Assembly (NCBI RefSeq): GCF_017808105.1 | Contig: NZ_JADBHF010000009.1 | Location: 1 to 64,000 of the forward strand | From: Brevibacterium renqingii | Lineage (GTDB): Bacteria; Actinomycetota; Actinomycetes; Actinomycetales; Brevibacteriaceae | Reading direction: 5' to 3' | Length of the DNA stretch: 64,000 bases | Shown: piece by piece, positions 58,821-64,000 of the stretch | How positions within the stretch are numbered: position 1 is the first letter of the stretch | Layout of the letters: the number at the start of each line of letters is the position of its first letter | Position numbers and translations under genes: made by a program | The notes under the pieces: model-generated | Told to the model about the DNA's origin: nothing | Databases searched by the model: none | Seen by the model: the letters and a program-made list of their open reading frames with translations, nothing else

Positions 58821-61198
58821 GACGGAACTCGTTGTCCTTCCGCAGCCGCCCGGATCGGAGCCCCGCCCGCTGCGGAGCGCACGTCCTCGATCGCCCAGAA
58901 CACCGCCTCGGGGGTGGCCGGGGAGGCCAGCTGCACGGAGGCGTCGGACGCGCCGAAGGCGGCCACGGCCTCGCGGAGGGCCTCGCGGACGGAGAAGGCG
59001 AGCATGAGCGGGGGTTCGCCGACGGCCTTCGAACCGTAGACGGCACCCTCCTCGTGGGCCTTGTCGAGCAGCGAGACGTTGAAGACCTCCGGAGCCTCGG
59101 AGAAGCTCGGGATCTTATAGGTGCTCGCCCCCTGCGTGGCCAGGCGCCCGCGGCTGGGCCGGTCGGAGTCGTCCCAGCGCAGGTCCTCGAGGGTCAGCCA
59201 ACCGGCGCCCTGGACGAAGCCGCCCTCGATCTGGCCGAGGTCGATGAGCGGGGACAGGGAGTCTCCGACGTCGTGGACGATGTCGACCCGGCGCAGAGTG
59301 TAGGAGCCGTCGAAGCGGTTGACCTCGACCTCGGAGACGGCAGCGCCGTAGGCGAAGTACTTGAACGGCTCGCCGCGCATCTGCGACAGGTTCCAGTGCA
59401 GTCCCTCGGTCCGGTAGAAGCCCGAGGCCGAGAGTTGGATGCGTTGGAAGTAGGCGGTATTGATCAGCTCCTCCCAGGTCACGGTCTTCGACGAGGACAG
59501 CGCCGAGACGATGCCGCGGGAGATGACCACCTCGTGGGCGGGTGCGCCTAGCAGTCCCGCTGCGACCTGCTTGAGGCGGTCGAGGATCTGATCGCAGGCG
59601 TCCTTCACCGCTCCGCCGTTGAGGTCGGAGCCGGAGCTGGCCGCCGTCGCCGAGGTGTTCGGCACCTTGTCCGTGCGGGTGGGCGCCAGGCGGACGGTCG
59701 ACAGGGGCACACCGAGGGTGGTGGCCGCGACCTGCAGCATCTTCTGGTGCAGGCCCTGCCCCATCTCGGTGCCGCCGTGGGTGACGAGGACGGAACCGTC
59801 CTTGTATACGAGCACGAGGGCTCCGCCCTGGTTGAAGGCGGTGAGGTTGAACGAGATCCCGAACTTCACCGGGGTGATCGCCAGACCGCGCTTGAGGTAT
59901 TCGCTGCCTGCGTTGAAGGCCTCGATCTCGAGTTCCCTGGCCTCCAGATCGGATTCGGAGATGAGCTGGTCCCAGCAGGCTCCGATCCGCTCGGGGTGGC
60001 GCACCGGCTGATAGTAGGGAGTGTCCTGGCCCTCGGCATAGAAGTTGCGGCGACGCAGCTCGCGCGCACTCAGGCCGAGCTTCGGTGCGACCCGTCCGAT
60101 GATGTCCTCCATGACGAGCATGCCCTGCGGCCCGCCGAATCCGCGGAAGGCCGTCTGCGAGGTCTTGTTGCATTTGGCGATGCGGCCGTTCACCCGGATA
60201 TTCGGCACCCAGTAGGCGTTGTCGATATGGCACATGGCCCGGGTGAGCACGGGCTCGGACAGGTCGAGGCTCCATCCGCCGTCGGCGGTCAGGCTCGCGT
60301 CGAGCGCGAGGATCTTGCCCTCCTCCGTGAACCCGACCTTCCAGGAGGAGTGGAAGCCGTGGCGTTTGCCGGTCATCGTGATGTCCAGCGTCCGGTCCAG
60401 TCGCAGCCGCACCGGCCGGCCCGTCAGTGTGGCCCCGAGTGCCGCGAGCGCGGCATAGCCGTGGGGCTGCATCTCCTTGCCGCCGAATCCGCCGCCCATG
60501 CGCAGGCACTGCACCGTCACCTCGTGGGCGGGGACGCCGAGCACGTGCGAGATGATGTCCTGCGTCTCGGTCGGGTGCTGGGTCGAGGACTGGACGAAGA
60601 TCTGCTCGTTCTCGTCGACATGGGCCAGGCAGGCCTGTGTCTCGAGATAGAAGTGCTCCTGTCCGGCGAATTCGAACTCACCCTCGAAGACGTGCGCGGC
60701 ATCGGCGAGCGCGGAGTCGACCTCGCCCTTGTCGATCGTCAGCGCCTCGCCGTGATAGCTGTCGGCCGCGATCGCCTCGCGCACGGTCACGAGGGATGCG
60801 AGCTCCTCGGTCTCGGCGACGACTGCGGCCGCACCCTCCTTCGCCGCTTCGAGGGTCTCGGCGAGCACCCAGGCCAGCGGCTGGCCGAAGAACATGATCT
60901 CGTCTTCCGGCAGCATCGGCTCATCGTGTTTGACGCCTTGGTCGTTGACTCCGGGGATGTCAGCGGCGGTGATGACCCGGACGACTCCGGGCACCCGGTA
61001 CGCGCCATCGGCGTCGAGCGAGTGCAGGCGCGCATGGGCCACCGTCGACTGGACGGGGTAGGCGTGGAGGACTCCGGTCAGGCGCCCGACGAGGTCGTCG
61101 GTGTAGAGCGCGGATCCGGTGACGTGGCCGAAGGCGCTTTCGTGGGGGTGGCGCTCACCGACGATCGGGTCGACGGGGCGCTGGGAGAGCCGGCTCAT
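58817..61198 (-). CDS. xdhB: Xanthine dehydrogenase molybdenum-binding subunit
   Basis: 793-residue large subunit. N-terminal aldehyde-oxidase a/b hammerhead domain (about 18-125), then the molybdopterin domain. Motifs include MGGGFGGKEMQPHGYAALAA near 229, TAFRGFGGPQGMLVMEDI near 338, GGTEMGQGLHQK near 478 and the catalytic Glu in KAVGEPPLMLAFSVREAL near 728. It hydroxylates hypoxanthine/xanthine to urate. It overlaps xdhA and xdhC by 4 bp each. Confidence 0.95.
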   Translation of the reverse strand: MSRLSQRPVDPIVGERHPHESAFGHVTGSALYTDDLVGRLTGVLHAYPVQSTVAHARLHSLDADGAYRVPGVVRVITAADIPGVNDQGVKHDEPMLPEDEIMFFGQPLAWVLAETLEAAKEGAAAVVAETEELASLVTVREAIAADSYHGEALTIDKGEVDSALADAAHVFEGEFEFAGQEHFYLETQACLAHVDENEQIFVQSSTQHPTETQDIISHVLGVPAHEVTVQCLRMGGGFGGKEMQPHGYAALAALGATLTGRPVRLRLDRTLDITMTGKRHGFHSSWKVGFTEEGKILALDASLTADGGWSLDLSEPVLTRAMCHIDNAYWVPNIRVNGRIAKCNKTSQTAFRGFGGPQGMLVMEDIIGRVAPKLGLSARELRRRNFYAEGQDTPYYQPVRHPERIGACWDQLISESDLEARELEIEAFNAGSEYLKRGLAITPVKFGISFNLTAFNQGGALVLVYKDGSVLVTHGGTEMGQGLHQKMLQVAATTLGVPLSTVRLAPTRTDKVPNTSATAASSGSDLNGGAVKDACDQILDRLKQVAAGLLGAPAHEVVISRGIVSALSSSKTVTWEELINTAYFQRIQLSASGFYRTEGLHWNLSQMRGEPFKYFAYGAAVSEVEVNRFDGSYTLRRVDIVHDVGDSLSPLIDLGQIEGGFVQGAGWLTLEDLRWDDSDRPSRGRLATQGASTYKIPSFSEAPEVFNVSLLDKAHEEGAVYGSKAVGEPPLMLAFSVREALREAVAAFGASDASVQLASPATPEAVFWAIEDVRSAAGGAPIRAAAEGQRVPS

Positions 61199-62691
61199 GA
61201 CTTGACCTCCTTGCTGGTCGCGGCCGTGCGGCCGAGCTGCTCGGCGTAGAAGCGTTCGAGCGAGGACTTCAGCATCGCGGTTCTGTACTTCGCGCTCGCC
61301 CGGTGGTCGTCCATCGGTGTGCCTTCGGCGGCGAGGGTCTCGGCCGCTGCGTGCACGGTCTCGAGCGTCCAGGGCAGGCCTTCGAGCCGGGCTTCGGTCG
61401 ACCGCGCCCGCAGCGGGGTCGCCGCGACTCCGCCGAGGCCGATCCGGGCTTTCGTGACGATCCCGTCGGTGACGTCGACGGCGTAGCCGATCGCGACCGA
61501 GGAGATGTCGTCGAAACGGCGTTTGGCGATCTTCTGGAAGGACGTCAGCGGCGCCAGCGGCAGCGGGATGCGGATGGCGGTGATGAGCTCATCGGGCTCG
61601 CGCACGGTCTGCCGGTAGCCGGTGAAGTACTCGCTCAGGGCGACGCGGCGCTGTCCCCGGGCCGAGGTGAGCACGAGCTCCGCCTCGAGCGCCAGCAGCG
61701 CCGGCGGGGCGTCGCCGATGGGTGAGCCGGTGCCGAGGTTGCCCCCGATCGTCGCCGCATTGCGGATGAGGCGGGACGCGAACTGCGGGAACAGCTTGCC
61801 CAGCAGCGGGATGTCGCCGGCGAGCTCTCGTTCGAGCTCGGACAGCGTGTGGGCCGCGCCGAGTTCGATGAAGTCCGCGGTGCGACGGACGCCGCGCAGT
61901 TCGGGCAGGCGGTCGATGGCGAGCACGGACTTCGCACGCGCTCCCTTGATGTTGACCTCCACACCCCAGTCGGTGGATCCGGCGACGACGGCGGCTTCGG
62001 AGTCGGCGGCGAGGATCTCCACCGCCTCGGTCAGCGTGCCGGGGCGACGGTAGCGTCCGAGCTCACCGCCGGCGGTGTCGGTCCGGTGCACGTCCGTGGC
62101 CACCGCCTCGGGGGCGGGCCGGCTGCGTCGCGCGGCGAGAGCGTCGCCCTCCTCGGGCTGCCCGAGTGCGAAGGCGGCGTCGCGGATGGGACGGTAGCCG
62201 GTGCAGCGGCAGAGATTGCCGGACAGGGCGTGGAGGTCGAAGCCGTTGGCCCCGCAGTGGTGGTCGGTCTGCTCATCGCGCACCTCGGCACGTTCGGGCC
62301 GGTAGTATTCGGCGGCCATCGAGCAGATGAAGCCGGGAGTGCAGTATCCGCACTGCGAGCCTCCGCGGACGGCCATCTCCTCCTGGACGGGGTGGATCGT
62401 CTCGCCGTCTGCCAGACCCTCGGCGGTGATGACCTCTTGGCCATCGAGGGCAGCGGCAGGGAGGAGACATGAATTGATCGAGGTCCAACGGGTCGTTCCG
62501 TCGGAATCGGGGCGGGCGATGAGAATCGCACAGGCCCCGCATTCGCCTTCAGCGCAGCCTTCCTTCGCTGCGGTCAGTCCCTGACCGCGAAGGAAGTCCA
62601 AGGCGTTCGTATGAGTCGGCCCGGTCAGATCCCGGGTGATCCCATTGACAGTGATCCGGCATCCGGATGTGTCTGTCGTCACTGCAGACAT
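61195..62691 (-). CDS. xdhA: Xanthine dehydrogenase small subunit (2Fe-2S and FAD)
   Basis: 498 residues. Plant-type ferredoxin cluster CAEGECGACAILIA near 45-58, second cluster helical domain with QCGYCTPGFIC near 112-122 and LCRCTGYRPIRDA near 158. The FAD-binding domain (about 205-375) contains AVVAGSTDWGVEVN, and a CO-dehydrogenase flavoprotein C-terminal domain ends the chain. It passes electrons from the molybdenum site to NAD. The ATG follows AGGAGG; in-frame codons upstream lack a ribosome site. Confidence 0.94.
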   Translation of the reverse strand: MSAVTTDTSGCRITVNGITRDLTGPTHTNALDFLRGQGLTAAKEGCAEGECGACAILIARPDSDGTTRWTSINSCLLPAAALDGQEVITAEGLADGETIHPVQEEMAVRGGSQCGYCTPGFICSMAAEYYRPERAEVRDEQTDHHCGANGFDLHALSGNLCRCTGYRPIRDAAFALGQPEEGDALAARRSRPAPEAVATDVHRTDTAGGELGRYRRPGTLTEAVEILAADSEAAVVAGSTDWGVEVNIKGARAKSVLAIDRLPELRGVRRTADFIELGAAHTLSELERELAGDIPLLGKLFPQFASRLIRNAATIGGNLGTGSPIGDAPPALLALEAELVLTSARGQRRVALSEYFTGYRQTVREPDELITAIRIPLPLAPLTSFQKIAKRRFDDISSVAIGYAVDVTDGIVTKARIGLGGVAATPLRARSTEARLEGLPWTLETVHAAAETLAAEGTPMDDHRASAKYRTAMLKSSLERFYAEQLGRTAATSKEVKS

Positions 62692-62909
62692 CCCAATTAC
62701 CTCCTGCGCCTCTTCCCTGAGGCGCACAGTGCATGGTTGGAGCATTTGCTGGTTCTTCGAAACTTCTGGTTATCCATGCGAACAGCAGCGAAGAACTCCC
62801 AAGTGCTGTCGAGACGACGACGTGTGCATCGTGTCGACGGCCGCGGACGGCCGTCATCTTCCGTGGGCGATCTGCCCCCTGCCCCAGGCGTGATGCTCAG
62901 TCAATGTGA
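62692..62909. other. 218-bp spacer between NCS2 permease and xdhA with two hairpins
   Basis: GACGGCCG-CGGA-CGGCCGTC (62836-62855) is a perfect 8-bp hairpin that may end the permease transcript. GCGCCTC-TTCCCT-GAGGCGC (62706-62725) is a perfect 7-bp hairpin just before the xdhA ribosome site. No GGAA-N6-TTCC site is visible here, so xdhA either reads from the permease promoter or has a different control. Confidence 0.4.
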
Positions 62910-64000
62910 TCATCCTCCCAAGATAGCCGATATCGGTCCGCGAACGAAGTACAGGATGAATCCGAGCGAGACCACCCACAGCAGCCAGTGGACATCGCGA
63001 CCGCGTCTGCTCATCACGTGGATGAGGGACCAGGAGATGAATCCGACGCCGATGCCATTGGCGATCGAGTAGGTCAGCGGCATCGTGACCATCGTGAGGA
63101 AGACCGGCAGCGAGGTGCGGAAGTCGCTCATGTCGATCTCCTTGACCTGGGTGACCATCATCGCGCCGACGACGACGAGGGCGGCGGCTCCGGCCTCCAT
63201 CGGGATCACTCCGATGAGCGGGGCGAAGAACATCGACACGAGGAAGAGCGCACCGGTCACGAGCGCAGCGAGACCGGTCCTGGCCCCCTCTGCGATCCCT
63301 GCCGCAGCATCGACGAAGACGGTGTTCGACGACGCCGAGGCGGCACCGCCGGCGACTGCCCCCAGTCCCTCGACGACGAATGCACCGCGGATGCGGGGGA
63401 ACATTCCGTCACTGGTCTGGAGTCCCGCCCCGCGCGCCAGACCCGTCATCGTTCCCATCGCATCGAAGAAGTTCGTGAATACGAGGGTGAAGACGAGCAT
63501 CGTCGCGGCCAGCACGCCGATCCGCTCGAACGAGCCGAAGAGGTCGAAGGCGCCGAGCAGTCCGAAGTCGGGGATCGCCACGATCTGGCCGGGCAGTTCG
63601 GGCGCACTGAGGTTCCAGCCCAGCGGGTCGGGATCGACCGGGTCACCGACGGTCCCGAGCTTGGCGAATGCCTGGATGATCATCGCGATGACCGTGGCCA
63701 CTGCCATGCCGATGAGGATTCCTCCGGGGACCTGCCGGGCCACGAGCGTTCCGATGAGGATGAGCGCGAGCACGAAGACCAGCGTCGGCAGAGAGGCGAT
63801 CGATCCGTCCTGCCCCAGCTGGACAGGAGGACCCTCCGGGGTGCGGGTGACGAAACCGGAGTTGACGAAGCCGATGAAGGCGATGAACAGGCCGATGCCC
63901 ACGGTGATCGCGACCTTGAGCGCGTGGGGAACGGCGTTGAAGATCGCTGTGCGGATGCCCGTGGCCCCGAGGACGACGATGATGACGCCGTTGATCACCG
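62910..64000 (-). CDS. NCS2-family purine permease (AzgA-like), 5' end outside window
   Basis: At least 363 residues of a polytopic membrane protein; the reading frame runs off the right edge, so the N-terminus is missing. Visible: about nine helices, the family segment FTNFFDAMGTMTGLARGAGL, and ASSNTVFVDAAAGIAEGARTGLAALVTG, close to the SxNTxxVDxAAG motif of adenine/guanine/hypoxanthine permeases. It would import purine bases for the guaD-xdh genes that follow in the same direction. Confidence 0.9.
   Translation of the reverse strand, partial: VINGVIIVVLGATGIRTAIFNAVPHALKVAITVGIGLFIAFIGFVNSGFVTRTPEGPPVQLGQDGSIASLPTLVFVLALILIGTLVARQVPGGILIGMAVATVIAMIIQAFAKLGTVGDPVDPDPLGWNLSAPELPGQIVAIPDFGLLGAFDLFGSFERIGVLAATMLVFTLVFTNFFDAMGTMTGLARGAGLQTSDGMFPRIRGAFVVEGLGAVAGGAASASSNTVFVDAAAGIAEGARTGLAALVTGALFLVSMFFAPLIGVIPMEAGAAALVVVGAMMVTQVKEIDMSDFRTSLPVFLTMVTMPLTYSIANGIGVGFISWSLIHVMSRRGRDVHWLLWVVSLGFILYFVRGPISAILGG

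Noticed and set aside
56670-59039. 789-codon plus-strand open frame over guaD, xdhC and the xdhB end
   Set aside because: It spans three real minus-strand genes and the guaD terminator and has no family resemblance.
62836-62855. Purine riboswitch upstream of xdhA
   Set aside because: Only a simple 8-bp hairpin is present; the conserved junction loops of purine-sensing riboswitches are absent.

Overview
The window is high-G+C DNA with dense, short-spaced genes, GTG/TTG starts, a DtxR-type iron box, an HspR-type HAIR box, a small bacterial SRP RNA and typical actinobacterial families (DUF3152, a homodimeric AceE, a malate:quinone oxidoreductase). This suggests an actinobacterial chromosome. 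The gene set would fit Micrococcales and resembles Brevibacterium, but the genus is my inference. I see no prophage, insertion sequence, CRISPR array or rRNA.

1-5722: a five-gene family-5 (oligopeptide/dipeptide/nickel type) ABC importer operon. 5974-17717: housekeeping and stress genes. These are a Nei-type glycosylase, tRNA-Ser(GGA), a YCII protein translationally coupled to an ECF sigma gene with an internal deletion, SRP RNA, an L,D-transpeptidase lipoprotein, an iron-box-controlled siderophore-binding lipoprotein, an HhH glycosylase, a YidC paralogue, a HAIR-box Clp ATPase, a DUF3152 lipoprotein and a glyoxalase-like protein. 18117-25853: a compact operon of a Tat lipoprotein binding protein, two permeases, a fused double ATPase, a luciferase-like flavin monooxygenase and a fused CMD/AhpD-like protein. 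Its substrate is unknown.

25974-40035: mixed metabolic genes. These are acetaldehyde-dehydrogenase-like Aldh with DUF779, an M23-like protein behind a collapsed GNAT gene, an AI-2E family protein, an M3 peptidase fused to a YbaK-type deacylase domain, the queuosine salvage pair YhhQ/Tgt, homocysteine methyltransferase, an FAD-linked oxidase, a HisC/Pat aminotransferase and Mqo.

40148-64000: a large purine catabolism supercluster. From the right it carries an NCS2 purine permease (cut by the window end), xanthine dehydrogenase XdhA/B/C and guanine deaminase; then hydroxypyruvate isomerase, tartronate semialdehyde reductase, glyoxylate carboligase and allantoinase; then glycerate kinase plus a Bcp peroxiredoxin; then OHCU decarboxylase, HIU hydrolase, urate oxidase and a pyruvate dehydrogenase E1; then an IclR regulator; then malic enzyme, a DUF6986 aldolase/citrate-lyase-like protein and ureidoglycine aminohydrolase. 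The genes take guanine/xanthine through urate and allantoin toward glyoxylate. Glyoxylate can then go by the glycerate route (Gcl-GlxR-GlxK). It could also be burned by a cycle of malate formation, malic enzyme and pyruvate dehydrogenase, if the DUF6986 protein makes malate. Repeated GGAA-N6-TTCC / TTCC-N7-GGAA operator-like dyads occur at three promoter regions of the cluster, which suggests one regulon for the resident IclR protein. No allantoate amidohydrolase or ureidoglycolate-cleaving enzyme is visible.

Most convergent or operon-end junctions carry long near-perfect hairpins without U tracts. Bases 1-56 are too short to assign.
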